DNA of 64,000 nucleotides from Aspidiotus rigidus (Eukaryota; Arthropoda; Insecta; Hemiptera; Diaspididae): NCBI GenBank assembly GCA_035079385.1, contig JAVHKY010000054.1:10703501-10767500 (forward strand). Reading direction: 5' to 3'. This document shows, piece after piece, positions 34,850 to 47,705 of this stretch. Position numbers and translations under genes: made by a program. The notes below the pieces were generated by a model. That model was given only the letters and a program-made list of their open reading frames with translations, had not been told where the DNA came from and did not search any database. Within the stretch, counting starts at the first letter, position 1. Each line of letters opens with the position of its first letter.

Positions 34850-35304
34850 CATCAAATTGTGACATCAGAGGCTTGGTTTTTGGAACTATATATGAGGACG
34901 TATCTGGCAAAGCGGCGTCCGCACAATGTATTTCTTTTGGGACGGAAGCCCTTCTGCCAGAACCCTCCTCATATGTTAGGAGAACGACTTAGAAAAACTT
35001 TGACTTCCAAGCTACATATGAAGGAAGGGGAATTTGAAAAAATTTTCGCCCTCCAACCTATACATGATGAGAGGAGTACTTGGAAACCGGCTTTGCCCTC
35101 AAAGCTATATATAATAGGAGGGGGAATTAGAAAAAAAACGATTTATGACGTCAACAGATTGTGACGGCACAAGTCTGACCTATGACGTCATCAAACTGTG
35201 ACGTCACAAGCCCCAATCTGATAGGAGGGGGACTTCAAAAAATTTTTAAGGCACGAGTTCGTTTTCCGACCCCCCTCCCCTTAATAAAACAGGTTCCCTG
35301 TTAA
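34850..35304. repeat. Composite repeat copy ending in a TTAA-flanked terminus
   Basis: Degenerate 45-bp-type units (GACTTAGAAAAACTTTGACT, GAATTTGAAAAAATTTTCGC) are followed by TGACGTCA palindromes near 35145-35205. The copy ends with CAGGTTCCCTG then TTAA at 35290-35304, the inverted form of the terminus seen at 6604 and 47249. Confidence 0.7.
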
Positions 35305-35399
35305 TGGTGTCGATAATAATATATAAAACTCCCGGCCCATATCTCATACTAAATTGTTTGTAACACGTTCGAGTTTCTCCAAATCAATTTTTTGCAAAT

Positions 35400-36070
35400 A
35401 TATTGAAAAATTGGACTTCAATCAAAAGTAGTCTTAGACAAAAAATGTCTCTCATAAAAGTTTATCATAGAGAAAATCATTTCAACTTCACTATAAGTTC
35501 GATTATCAGCCGAAAAAGATTGTCAAAAATTGAGAGCTTTTGGGAAAAGTTAATTCCTTCAAATATCTCAAATACTCAGGCTCCCAGTTTCAAACAAAAA
35601 ACGTTTATCGTGAAATTTTCTACAAAATAGACTGTCTGAAGTTTCTTCCAGAATTTGTCGAAAGTTCTGAGCTTTTGGAAGGAAATCAATTTTATTTCAT
35701 AATACAAAAAAAAAATCGAGCTTCAATAAGAAGAAGTTGCAAACAAAAAAATTCCTCATTAAATTAACGACAAAGTTGATAGGCAGTTTGTATTTTATTG
35801 TCAGTTTAGTTACGAGCTTGAAAAGCTTTCAAAAGTTGTGAGCTACTTGAAAAAATTTGGTTTGTAGTAAATATTCTGAACAATTGAGTTCCAATAAAAA
35901 AAATATTTTTCTTGACATTTTCTGCAAAATAGACTACCTGAATTGCCTTTTAATGTTTGATTGAAGTTCTGAGCTTTTGAAAGGAAATCATTTGTTTCCA
36001 CATATATGGCGAACTCGAGCTTTGATAAGGAGAAGTTCGAAGTAAAAAATGTTTCTGATGAAATTTATAA
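35400..36070 (+). repeat. Two to three diverged copies of an about 303-bp tandem repeat
   Basis: TCTACAAAATAGACTGTCTG near 35619 is matched by TCTGCAAAATAGACTACCTG near 35922. GTTCTGAGCTTTTGGAAGG near 35663 is matched by GTTCTGAGCTTTTGAAAGG near 35970. A fainter earlier copy starts near 35400. The copies are old and the frames are closed. Confidence 0.6.
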
Positions 36071-39000
36071 CAATATAATGTTACCTACGCCTAAGCTTTA
36101 TTGTAAAGCTAACAATCAGCATAAAAATTCCTTAATAAACTATAAGCTTCAACAATGAGAAAAGGTATGCATAAATCATAAGTACTTTTCCATAGGTAAT
36201 TATTATTTGTTTTAATTTGGCGAGCTCCGTTTTTAGGCGCGTCGGATGTAATCGGTCGCTTGTAGGTGAGGTATAATGAATTAAATGAATGAGCACGTTT
36301 TCTTTCTTGTTCTAAAATAAGATTTTTAATTTCTGTATTGTTTCAATATTCAAAATTAACTTTTATGAACACATTTCAGTCATACATTTGACAACAGTAG
36401 AACGACCGATAAGTTGACAACCAATAGCCTTATTTTTTCCCCCGATCTACGAACTTCCACCTGAAATTGATACCTTTGGCTTGTGGCACGTTTTATTACT
36501 TTTTGACGCTGTTTTGAAGAGTCTACGAGCGTTTGGCATATTATGATAAGTGACGTCAAAGAAGAGAACGTGTATGCTTTCGAAAAAACATTGGTATTTT
36601 GATATGCGTCAATGGCGTCACTTCCAGCTGTTTTTGCAGAGGCTAACGAAAATATTTGTAATTAATTTTCATTTTTCCAAACTTGTAACCGATCTGTAAG
36701 CTAACTGCCTCTGTTATCACTGCCATAAAGCTATCAATTGGTTTACTTTTTTTTTAGAAATTCAATTATCATAAGTTATAAATTTTGTCGAATACAGCTG
36801 TCATTTTCGATAAAATCCCATATCGTATTTACCTACGTAGTCAAAAATTTATAATTTTTCCATCGATCAACTCGATTTAGCGTAAGACTGAAGACTGATT
36901 GGTATAATCGAAAAATCAGGATAGAGTATCCAAGTCATACGCTTTACATGATGTAATAACGATCAGGAGAAATATCAGTCCCTTTTGTTATGTTACTACC
37001 GGGGACAGATAATTGGAGAGGGATAAATCTCGCAAATTCACAAAATGTAGTTTGTAGAGCTAATTCCGATGCCCAATCTGGAATTGACGCAGTATGGAAA
37101 TGAGGGTTTGTGCAATATTGTAGAAATTCAATACTAAAAAACGTACTCTTGAAAGTTATTGTCAACTATAACCTGAAAACAACCATGTAGGCCTACATCA
37201 GTAACATAAATAAAAACTAAATAAGTTTTGTTGTGAGAACCCAACCCTTCTTCAGGAAACAATTGTCAGCTCCTATCTAGACCGGAGGTTCAACTTTTTA
37301 AAAATAAATGAAAACGCAGCGAGGAGGAAAATATCAAAAGAAAGTCTAATGCGCGCATTACACAGCCTCCGATAATGCGATATCTAGACGACAATCAAAT
37401 GACGTCAAGGTGCACGTGTGAACTTGACGCAAACAATTAAGGCGTCGACGAGATAATACCTATTTGTGGGTTACTACAATCAGCTAACGTCAGTATTTCC
37501 TTCGCAGATATGCATCATATAGATTGTATTGGTATAAAAAAAATTTACGATTTCGATAGTTGTTCCAAAAAGTTCTGAAAATAAAAAGGAGATATTTTAG
37601 GACAAAAACGTATTACGATTGCGCTTGCAAAAGCTCAGAGAAGCTAAATTTGTATATTGAGGGGCTTTGATGGTGAATGGAAGCTTTGAAATTATACCTA
37701 GGTATTTTAGGTTCTTAGTGTACGACACTTTCCGAAGACATTCTTTGAAGCCAACTTTGTAGATTCGTTCTTTTCTTTTTCAATCATTCCGTGGAAGTTT
37801 TTCATATTTCTGTTGCACCAATTGTCGTCTGTCTCTCAGCGACCCCAGGTGAAATAAACGTCTATCCTTGGAAGCTAAGTTGCGGAACACAAAAACAGGA
37901 TAAAAGCTATGCAAAACTAGTATTGCTTTACCCGAAAGTTCTGAGTGTACGAGCGTTTACCAGAACAAGCGAAAATTTACAATAAATCAAAATGCTGACC
38001 AGACTCAAAGTTGTAAGCATAATTAAGGACTGTAAGTTTTACATTTTTTCCTGGAAGAATTTTGGTTCTTGAATTCAACATGTTTCTCTATTTTTCTTGA
38101 ATTTAGTGTTTTAAATGAGAAAGTACCTCTGAAGTTTCTATGTCCAAAGAACATTTTTTTTAATTTTTTTATTATTTTTTTATTTTTTTTTATTTATTGA
38201 ATGAGCATAAATGCATGACTTTCTATAACCACCGCGTTTCTCATGTTTTTTACGACCAATAGTCACCCACAAAATAGAGATACGATAAGACAATAAAAAG
38301 AACAAAGAAGCGTCAGTCTTGTAAACCACGTTTTTTATATTTCTGCAGTTCATTAGAAAAAACTCACTCATGCGATTTTGAACATTTTAAACTTTTTGTT
38401 CCGTCTATGCTTATTTTCCTGCGTAAAACTCAGTTTACTGCTCGATATGAATTCAATGAATCCCCTTCAATAAAATTAACTACAACTGAAGCCACGACTC
38501 AGTCGTTTTACTTTTAATACACCTAATTTAATTCAATAATACGTATAATATATTTTTATTTCCAATGCGTTTTTCACATATTTTATCTAATTATGCTTAA
38601 ATTTTCGAGTTAGTATTCTAGGGTACTCTATAAAAAAATCAAGACCACGAAATTCACGATTTATCTTTCCAAAAGAAAAAAATAACAAAATCGTAACAAT
38701 AATTTCAGTTTCTTGTCAGAAGTAAAAAAAAAAGAAGTTCGAATTGGCTAAAAATACCGTTTTTTTTTACCTTCTTCAAAATTTTTTTGTTATTTTCATC
38801 ATTTTTACTTGACTGTTAATGAAAATACCTTTTATCAAAATACTTAACTTTTACTCGATTTACTTGACTTATTTGACGGTGGACACCCTGATTATAATAG
38901 CGTTCTTAAACCAGTATTCTGTTAGGAACATCAATAGTTTCTCACTCTAAATTCTCAACCACCGACACCTTGCAAGTTCCTTTCGTTTTCTTCAATTTCT

Positions 39001-39649
39001 TCCTATTTTTTCCCTCGTATCTTCTTCTATCTCATTCAGTACAATTCATTCAACTATACGGACAATGAAATAATTTTTGTGCGTTATATTTGACCACTTT
39101 TTAGAGGAAATTTTAGTGAATTCGTTCGAGTGTTGAATAATTCAACGATAGTTGGATTTCTTCAGGATCCTGGTGAATATTCACTATAGTTCTAACGAAT
39201 AATCATGTATAAAATTATAGGTAACGATACCTACGATATCAACCACAAAAAGAAAATTTCGACAAAAATACTGCTTTAAGTCGTCACAGAACTTTTGAAA
39301 TACTCTTTAAAAACAAACTCGAAGTTTTGCGCTCTATTCTAATGATGAATATTATGGCGATTTCTGTATTTTTCAGGTTGATCATAATTTTTCGAATTTT
39401 CTACCAGAATAAAAGTACGTGTACGATTCAACTCAACGTCAACTGTCATCACACACTCTGAAAATCAAGGAAAAACTAATTTTTGAATATTCTTTAGGAG
39501 GAAGCGAGAGGATCGACAGAATAGCTCAATTATAAACTTGTTCAGACATGGAATCTGATAATCCATTGAGTAAAGTGGAATACCATGAATTATGAAAAAA
39601 TAATATAATTACCGTTTGCGACTACAAATTGATTACTGCACGTTTCTCC
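36071..39649. other. AT-rich non-coding sequence downstream of TANGO2
   Basis: No supported gene. The part adjoining 39650 probably includes the TANGO2 3' UTR. A possible degraded hammerhead-like relic lies at 37205-37262 (see findings). The other open frames here are short and unrelated to known families as far as I can tell. Confidence 0.4.
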
Positions 39650-40837
39650 TTAACTTTCGATATCCAAGGATACATCATATTTTTTATAATTCCACTGAGC
39701 TGTTTCTGAATTCGAATACTCTTCACTCATCGTATACTCTCGATAATCCATTTTATTATCCCAATCAATCAAGATAAGGGTATGCGTTCTGAAAAGAATT
39801 GATTTTCTTCATTTTTATTAATATCTATGTTGATTTTTATGACATCATACGCGATACAAACCTGGTTCCATAATTAATTTCGGGAATGCTCACAAAAATA
39901 GAGCTAAGCTTCTCTATTAGAGGTGGTGATATAAGATTTTTCTTTGATTCGAATAACACATCATCTGGATAGTGCCTAGGAATCGATTGTTCACGTACAC
40001 ACTTTAATAAACGTAGTTTTCTCTGACAAATGAAAATTTATTAATACAAAACTTACCGGATCGGGGATTTCAATAATTTTATCAATTCGGACACCAGCGT
40101 CTCTTTCTGTTGTAATGAATTGTACTGTCTCACAATTTTTTCAAATTCTTCTCTCCCGTATAGTACCTTCTGGTAGGGATTATCGATAGAAGCGTTGCTA
40201 AAACCGTGAAAGCCATCTATTTGTTCGGTAACTTTAGTGTTTCTACCGTATTCGAGATTGGTCAGAGTGTGAACTTCGATAAGTTTGGCTCTGAATATAA
40301 GAATGAATCTCGATGTTATACACATGAAATGAAAGAGAAGACTATACATGAAAATCGTGTGTCAAGAATGCGATCTACGTTAAAGTGAAGAGAAGAAGGT
40401 GGTAACCGTTGTAGATTTCTGTACAACAACATAAATCACGAATATAGTCCGAAGCCTGAATATCGCTCTTCACGTAACTCGATACGAGAACACCGCGACT
40501 TTCAACATCTTTCGGAGGCTTTTCCTCCTCTTGTATATTCAACAGAACTCCAATTTTGCCTTTCTTCGACGCAGCTAGCCAAGTACCATGAGGTTCCACC
40601 GAAATGTCTTGACCTGGGAAATTTTATAGTGTATAGGTACAATTGACAAAAAATCATATTGGAAGAATAACCGAGCAATTGAAGACAGGATTTACCCCCC
40701 AGGACGTCTGGATTATCGTCCCAGAAATGGCACGTCTTGGATTTTCTATTATAGAACTCATCTCTGTTGGCGATCAAAATCAAACGATAGGGTCCGGCAC
40801 GAATATTGGAATTTACGTGGATAAACGTAATACACAT
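39650..40837 (-). CDS. TANGO2: TANGO2 homologue (NRDE-family), complete, five exons
   Basis: Exons 40696-40837, 40379-40613, 40057-40290, 39862-40020 and 39650-39788 join in frame (909 nt, 302 residues plus TAA). TANGO2 acts in Golgi/ER organisation and in mitochondrial and lipid/haem homeostasis; its chemistry is debated. The start has the family hallmark Met-Cys, followed by the motif ANRDEFY at residues 23-29. GTWLA follows in exon 2, DGFHGFSNASIDNPYQK in exon 3, and the closing GTRTHTLILIDW across exons 4-5. Introns are 36-83 bp. Exon 4 uses the second AG of a CAGAG acceptor; the first would shift the frame into a stop. Vertebrate TANGO2 is 276 residues, so the length fits. This is the most secure gene in the window. 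Confidence 0.92.
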
Positions 40838-41789
40838 TTCGATCGTAATTGATTTCGTTCACGATTCCGGTTTATCGATCTGACTCCACCTGTAATATTA
40901 AAGAGCACCTGGAAGCAAGATATAATTGATGTAGATTAGGTATAGAAAATAGTTAGCTGAACGAAATGAGAAAAATTATTTTTGAGTTCATAAGTACTTA
41001 CGAATAGGATACCTATTATCGTTTCTGGTTCTGAGTACCCACTGAACAGCTGACTTCGAACTGTTGATAATATGATAACAGCATCAGCATGATTCCGACT
41101 ACTACCATGTGACTGTGCTATATTAAATAAAAGCAGTTGAATTTCCATTCATGTTGCAAACACGTGTAGTCAGTCAATGTGAGCCATGAAGAGCCTTGGA
41201 AGGAAGAAAAAGTTTGGTAAATTGCCCTATCGTTTCTTTCAGATTGTTCGATTTCAAGATCCTTCAATAAATACAAGATCATACGTAGATAGGCCTAGTT
41301 GTATTTGAATTCGATTTGTATTCAATCTTTTCAACTGAGATACCTGAGTATTTTTCTACTCCGAGGTAATTCATTATAAAGCTCGACGAGAAAGCTTCCA
41401 GCTCACCTCGTTGAAGCTCTTGTTTCATGAGAAAGATATTGAATTTGAAACAGGTTTTATGATTTTTTGTCAAGTTACGTGGATATATACCGAATATTAC
41501 TTCGAGGATGATATTGACGTAGGTAGCTGTAATATACGATTTAAATATGGTCAAAGCGTTTATCAGTCGTGATAAGTTTAGGTAATCCATTATAATTGAC
41601 ATGAAATTACCCAGAAAATTCTAAGATAATAATGCATATTATTATACCTCATTCTAGCCCAAATATATTTATTGAATTTACGCTCGACGCGCCTGTTATA
41701 TTTTCTTTTTACAACTTAGAAATTTCTTGAAAAAGAAAAAGGAAAAAAGATGAAACTTCAGAATTTTGGGTACCTAATTAAATAGTCGG
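40838..41789. other. Upstream of TANGO2; unrecognised open stretches
   Basis: Minus-strand open frames at 41279-41602 (107 aa, with a hydrophobic middle segment) and 40936-41148 might be exons of another gene, but I could neither match them to a family nor find splice sites that join them convincingly. The TANGO2 promoter should lie just above 40837. Confidence 0.3.
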
Positions 41790-41930
41790 GTAACTTACAG
41801 AAGAAGGGCCCTTTCTAGATTTTTGGCGATTCAAGTTCATCTCTCCTCTTCGTCTGGTAAAAAATTTCAAATCATTCTGATACCTCTAGAGCGCAGAAAA
41901 CTAAGTTGAAAAGTAGTAGTCCTAATTAAG
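41790..41930 (+). repeat. Diverged relative of the duplicated left block
   Basis: GATTCAAGTTCATCTCTCCT and ATTCATTCTGATACCTCTAG-like words follow the same order as GATTTAAGTTCACCACTCTC and TTCATTCTGATGACTATAG near 4730-4790 and 23640-23700. Divergence is much greater than between copies A and B, so this is an older dispersed copy. Confidence 0.55.
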
Positions 41931-42286
41931 TTTCGCCACATGTCGTGTTTTTTTTTTTTTTTTTTTTTTTTTAGTAATAAAGTTAGTTTTACTCCGGACT
42001 GTTCTTCAAATGATTACATCTTGTTCATTTATCTTATGAACAAGTTGTATGAGAACAAAATAAGTACAAACAAGATAGGTATACTGTATACATCTCTTTC
42101 ACATGTACATCTTGTTCATCCACACTTGTACCACAACTCAATTGTTTAGTTTCTTTAATGTACATCTTATTCATACACATGTATTAATGAACCAATTGCA
42201 TACAGGCAACAAGGGAGCGCTCTTTAATCGTCTGAGTGCGGATCCAAGCAGGTGCTCTCTAAAAGGACAATGCTTATAAGGACTTC

Positions 42287-43020
42287 AGAAACTTAGAGCT
42301 GTTCACTACACACGTTACGCATAAATAATAAAAGGTGAAGAAAAGAATAATGAAACCAATAACTGCATGAAAAGAATAATAAAATACCAATAATTATTTG
42401 GTAATGATTTCATTTAGAAATATTAATTTTTCTGAAAAAAAAAAAGTAAAATAATTCAATGATTTTATTTAGAAATACTGTAAAAAAAAAAGTAAAATAA
42501 TTTACAATACCTAATCTAAGAATCATGTAAAAAACAGGAAAAAAGAAACAGAATAATTTACAATAATTATCAATAACGATTCTCTATTTAATAGCTCAGA
42601 GTTGTTTACTACACAGATAACTTTCATTTGGAAAAATTAATGACAAAATGCGAAATGAAAAGAAAAATGAAATACCAATAACTATTTATTAATGATTTCA
42701 TTTAGCCATTACGCAAAAGAAAAGAAAAAAAGAATTCTGATAATTCAATGATTTTATTTGGAAATACTTACTGTAAAAAGAAGAAAAGCAAAATAATTCA
42801 CAATAATAATCTTGAGCCTTGGGATTCAAGAAAACAAAATTATTTACAATAATCATCAATAACTACTCACTATTTAATAGCTCAGAGCTGTTCACTGCAC
42901 AGAGTTTCATCTGGAAAAATTTATGACAAAAAAAAAGCAAAATGAAAAGAAAAATGAAATACTAATGATTTTTTAAGTGATTTTATCCGGATATACTGTA
43001 CAAAGAAAAAAAAGAGAATA
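42287..43020 (+). repeat. About 295-bp imperfect tandem repeat, two and a half copies
   Basis: Starts are marked by TTAGAGCTGTTCACTACACA near 42293, CAGAGTTGTTTACTACACAG near 42596 and CAGAGCTGTTCACTGCACAG near 42885. Each is followed by AT-rich AAAAGAAAAATGAAATAC blocks and a TGATTTTATTTAGAAATACT block. There is no coding. Confidence 0.65.
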
Positions 43021-43662
43021 TTTTTTTCGAACGCATCTTATTCACTGTTAAATTTTTTTTTCAATTTTAACGAGCATTTTAGCTGCAGTGGCTATGGGCC
43101 GGATTTTCGATGTTAGAAATATATCGATAACTGCGATAAATATGTCGGTTACAGCTGCAAAAGTACCCGAAATATTTCGTATCGCAAATTTGCTCCCATA
43201 AGAAAAACACAGGAGCCAAGCCAACCGATCATATGATATCAATTTAAAATAAGTAGGGAATAAGGGAAAAGAAGTTTACCTCACGCATCATAAATTTCAA
43301 CTTTTTTTTCCTGAATTGTTTCTCATTTCTGATTGAAACCATACTGATCTTTGTTCCCCGTGTATTTTTTATGGGAGTGAGTTTGAGATTGGAAATCTGG
43401 ATCTCAATTATCGACATATTTCAACATCGAAAATCCAGTCCATTTGCTAGACGATTATACGAGTAAGTTGGTGGTACAAATGATAATAGTAGGAACAGTA
43501 ATAATTGCAAAGAAAAGGCAAAATTATAATAATAAATAAATAAAATAAAAAAAATGATGATAATAATAATTAAAAAATATGTACAATTATGCATAAAAAT
43601 CATAATTATAATAGGAACAACAAAAGTACGTTTTTCCAAAAAAAAAAAAAAAAAACTATATA

Positions 43663-44312
43663 TGTAAGATCGTGAAATCTTAACAAATCATGTCGATGCA
43701 GTGTAAACACTGAATTGAAACAAAAAGTCGAGAGTCCCGTAGGAAATGCAGGTCAGCTGACTGCTCTCGGAAGATAACCAGATAACTATCGAAATACCTA
43801 ATAAAGTCTACATGCAGAAAGAAACCTGCGAGTAGTGGAAGACGAAAAGAATGCATGCATTCTTACATCTCCCCCACTAAGAGAGGAAAGGGGTAACACT
43901 TTTCGATACGGCTTATGGCGGTGCTTTAGACTTACACTACGACGGTTGAAGTCTTACGTACGAACGGCTAGTCTTACATACAAGCGGCTAGACTTACAGC
44001 GGCATGAGCGTCTTACAGCGATGACCGAGTATTGCGATGACCGTGTAGCAGCGATAGACCGTCTTATTGCGTCTTCTACGGAAACACTAGTCTATTTTGT
44101 TTCGATTTGTAAGATCGTGAAATCTTAACAAATCATGTCGATGCAGTGTAAACACTGAATCGAAACAAAAAGTCGAGAGTCCCGTAGGAAATGCAGGTCA
44201 GCTGACTGCTCTCGGAAGATAACCAGATAACTATCGAAATACCTAATAAAGTCTGTATGCAGAAAGAAACCTGCGAGTAGTGGAAGACGAAAAGAATGCG
44301 TGCATTCTTACA
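43663..44312 (+). mobile_element. Miniature LTR retrotransposon (TRIM-like)
   Basis: Two 205-bp direct repeats, 43663-43867 and 44108-44312, begin TGTAAGATCG and end CATTCTTACA (TG...CA ends). They differ at only about four positions and contain an AATAAA signal. The 240-bp interior has no retroviral-type genes. TATATA flanks both sides (43657-43662 and 44313-44318), giving a 4-6-bp target duplication. High LTR identity implies recent insertion or conversion. Orientation is set by the polyadenylation signal. Confidence 0.88.
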
Positions 44313-44435
44313 TATATAGTTGTAGAATTGGGTTGCGCGTAGATACCTATGTTAAAGTTGAATTTTTTATTGTTTCGTTATTGATTCGTAGTTGTTATTT
44401 AGTGTTGAGGTGATGGTGGAAGATGTTTTGAGTTT

Positions 44436-44690
44436 TTATCGAGTATTTTGTAATGTAGGGCATGAAATGAAATGCTCTACAGATAAGTCATCTCCGAAAC
44501 AGTAAGGGCAAGATGGAGGGGAAAGTTTTGTGAGTAGATAAGTATGAGTAAGGCGGGTATACCCTATTCTCAAATGGGAGAAGATTGCCTCTTCTCGTCT
44601 GGAACTTCTGTGGGATGAGGACCAAGAGATGGGTTCCGTTTTGATTTTTTGAAGCTGTAGAGGAATTTTGGAAATTGTCATCAGAAAAGT
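44436..44690 (-). mobile_element. 3'-terminal fragment of a LINE (C-terminal zinc-knuckle region)
   Basis: The minus-strand frame contains EEAIFSHLRIGYTRLTH, then PPSCPYCFGDDLSVEHFISC, a CxxC...HxxxxC pattern found after the RNase H domain in Jockey/I-type elements. It is the kind of tail missing from the LINE at 19435-21045. Whether it belongs to the same family cannot be told by eye. Confidence 0.75.
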
Positions 44691-44699
44691 GTAAAATGG

Positions 44700-46739
44700 A
44701 GAATAGAACTCGACAATTTTTATTTTTTGAATAGAATCAATAGACTAAGGTATTTATTTATCAGTTATGATTATGACTCCTCTTTAAAGTAATGACCACT
44801 TCTGATTGAATGATCAGCGGAAGTCGACTAAACCACTTCTCTTTACTCCACGTTTTTTTGTGTTCATCCGCTCTAATTTGGCTAGTCATACTTGTATAGA
44901 CGTCGCGGAAATCCATACAAGCTACCCTATGAACCCCCCTCCCTCCAGCGGCCATCGGAATGGGGTTTTTTAATTTAATGAATAAGTTCTTGCATTTGCC
45001 TCTTTTACTCCTTTGAGTACCTCTCTTAATTGTGAAATACATCTTGTTTATTCCTGGTGATCCAGAGGGACCATATTTATACTGATCATATGTATACATC
45101 TTGTCCAACTTGTCAAACACATCTTGTTCATTCCTACAGGTGAATCAGGTGTATATGGACAGAATGTACGCTCTGATAAATTTGTTTTTTTCATAGTCTT
45201 ATTTGATGATACTAGCCCCGGATTAACACTACGACCGCCTGTAAACCCTGAGCCCCCCTCTTAGCTAACTTTTCTCTCTTTTCTTGTCCCTCAGTGTAAG
45301 CAGATTTGAAAGAAATTCTTCGATTACCCTTTTGAACTGGTAATTCTCATGCTTCTAGATAAAACTGAAGCTGAGGCTCTTCAATTCAGTTCAGATCGGA
45401 AGGTGAAGGAAACCAAATAATGTCAGTTGCTTGGTAAATAGCTAAGTAAACTTGATGTAACAGATCGTGTAGATTTTTTCGAACTTATTATTTATTGACT
45501 TAAACTTACATAAGTCAGTAGCCGTACATAATCATTGTCATACAATACGGTACCGGTAGTAATACTACACTCCAGAATGTGGTGGTTTTTTTTTTGGAAA
45601 TAGAAATCATTCTTGTGACTCGTACGAATTAAATATCACTTCTTTTTTGTTCGACTTCCACTCATGCCTCGCCTCGCACAACAGTAGGTAATGTATAAAG
45701 GTGTTACATTTACCAGAGATGGAAAAAAATACACAAGTTACAACTTACATAATAGGCTGTAAGCAGTCCGACAAATATTATCCAAAAAATATTATGAAAA
45801 AAAAAGAGCGTAATTTACGTCTTCTAATTATACGAGCAATTTCAGTAGTATAGCCTTATATTTATAATGATATACGCATAATCTCATCTTGTGTAAAAAA
45901 AAATTGCCCAAGTTATACGCCTACTAAAGGTTTTAAAATCAAAATTAGATTATTTTTGAGAACCTGTTCGGATGGATGGTTTGCTGTCGATGGTATTTAA
46001 TCTTCTTCTCGCTTATTTACACGAAAATACATAATAACTACAAAATAGATTAACGGAGTTTATATTTTCTTCCGGTAATTGCGGATACTAAATAACGGAA
46101 ATTTTTTTCCTGCCAAAGGTCATAAATACAATACGTACCTACATAAAAGTTTGTCAAGTAGTCTTTATACGTTATTTATTAATTTTTTTTGTTTGCATAA
46201 TTCAATTAGATAAGAATACTGGTAACAACTGTGAAGTTGTCATATACGATCATTAATGCACACTTAGGTCATACTGTAGTTGTAGACTTATGACTAGGGG
46301 TATATCGTACATGATTCCACTTTGATTACAAACTTCGTATTATTCCCGAGGCGACAAATGATATTGCTTTACGATCGAGTAGCTTTCGGCAGAATGCAAA
46401 ATAAAAAAAAAGAAACCTGAAAGTTCCATCAAAAGTAGGGCGAATTTATGATTCCCGAAGCATTGTTTTTATTCCCCTATGGAATGTCCTCAATCTTTAA
46501 ATTTTTGTAGTGCAAACGATTTTTTCGTTCTGACTCGTCTCCCATATTTAATGAGTTTGAGTATAGTTGTTTGAATTTAAAATTGATTTGTCTTTCAATC
46601 AAGAGAATATTATTCTTCGAATAGGTATAAACGAATTTTTTCAATTTCTAATACTCCACATACGTAGGTTACTAACATATTAGTGTAACTTAACCTGACC
46701 AATTCCTCCTGTATAAGCTAAAATTTACAGTTCAAAGGT
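44700..46739. other. AT-rich sequence, nothing firmly recognised
   Basis: The minus-strand open frame at 44761-45120 is Lys/Arg-rich and overlaps ACATCTTGT words that also recur near 42020-42180, so it is more likely a repeat than a gene. The rest shows no coding or structured repeats. Confidence 0.35.
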
Positions 46740-47330
46740 CGAAAATTTTTCCAAGCCCTCTTCCCCTCACGTAATTATGAAGCTCTTAGTCAAAATTTCC
46801 TCAAGACCCTCTTTATATATTTTCGGCTGAAAACGTTTGTACCCTAGCTACGCAGGTGAAGAAGGTCTTTCTAATGTCGTCACGAATAACCCATCCTATG
46901 ACGTCCTCGGATGGACCTCATCCCATAGCCTAGCACCTTTTAGTAATATGTTCACGGTTAGGCTACCTGAGTTGGTCTATCTTATTTGCCTATATGTATG
47001 GCCGAAGCCTACCGAGTCATTTCGCGACCTGTGCTTCTATAAGACTCAGGCTTCTGAAATCTTAGTCTGTAGCTTCTGCTTAACCTAGGATCATCACCTC
47101 TATGTCCGAGCACGAAATTTTAACAGGAAATCTGTTCTATGGAGGGTCATTTCAAAAAGATTTGCTGTGCGCCGTATGGCGTCCGTCGAATACTGACGTA
47201 TGACGTCATCAGATCGCGACCGCAGAGGGACGAAAGTCGAAATTTTAACAGGGAACCTGTTTTATGGGGGGCTTTTTGACAAAATTTTCCGTGTGCCGTC
47301 CGCCGTCCGGTGTCCGCCGTCCAGCAAAAA
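46740..47330 (+). repeat. Degenerate composite-repeat modules leading into the satellite region
   Basis: Loose GTCGAAAATTTTTCCAAGCC units (46738-46830) are followed by an old terminus, TTAACAGGAAATCTGTT, near 47120. A TGACGTCATC site follows, and then a well-preserved TTAA-flanked terminus, CAGGGAACCTGTTTTATGG, at 47249 with GCCGTCCGCCGTCC behind it. Confidence 0.65.
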
Positions 47331-47705
47331 ACTTGGAAAAATTTCGACTCTCGAGCCGTATATGATAGGATGATAGGAGAGGGACTTGGAAAAAATTTCG
47401 ACTCATGAGCTATATATGATAGAAGGGGGACTTGGAAAAAATTTTTACTCTCGAGCTATATATGATAGGAGGGGGATTTGGAAAAAATTTTGACTCTCGA
47501 GCCATATATGATAGGAGGGGACTTGGAAAAAATTTCGACTCTTGAGCTATATATGATAGAAGGGGGACTTGGAAAAAATTTTTACTCTCGAGCCATATAT
47601 GATAGGAGGGGACTTGGAAAAAATTTTGACTCTCGAGGTATATATGATGGGAGGGGACTTGGAAAAATTTTGACTCTCGAGCTATATATAATAGGAGTGG
47701 ACTTG
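47331..47705 (+). repeat. 45-bp satellite, forward-oriented block
   Basis: About eight units of GACTTGGAAAAAATTTCGAC-TCTCGAGCTATATATGATAGGAG on the plus strand. They sit between the TTAA-type terminus at 47249 and the CGACGGCTTCCTTAAC module at 47711. Confidence 0.85.

Noticed and set aside
41279..41602. Possible insect chemoreceptor exon upstream of TANGO2
   Set aside because: There is one hydrophobic stretch, but no family motif could be confirmed and no neighbouring exon with compatible splice sites was found.
44761..45120. 119-codon Lys/Arg-rich minus-strand frame
   Set aside because: It overlaps ACATCTTGT words that recur near 42 kb and shows no domain; judged a chance frame.
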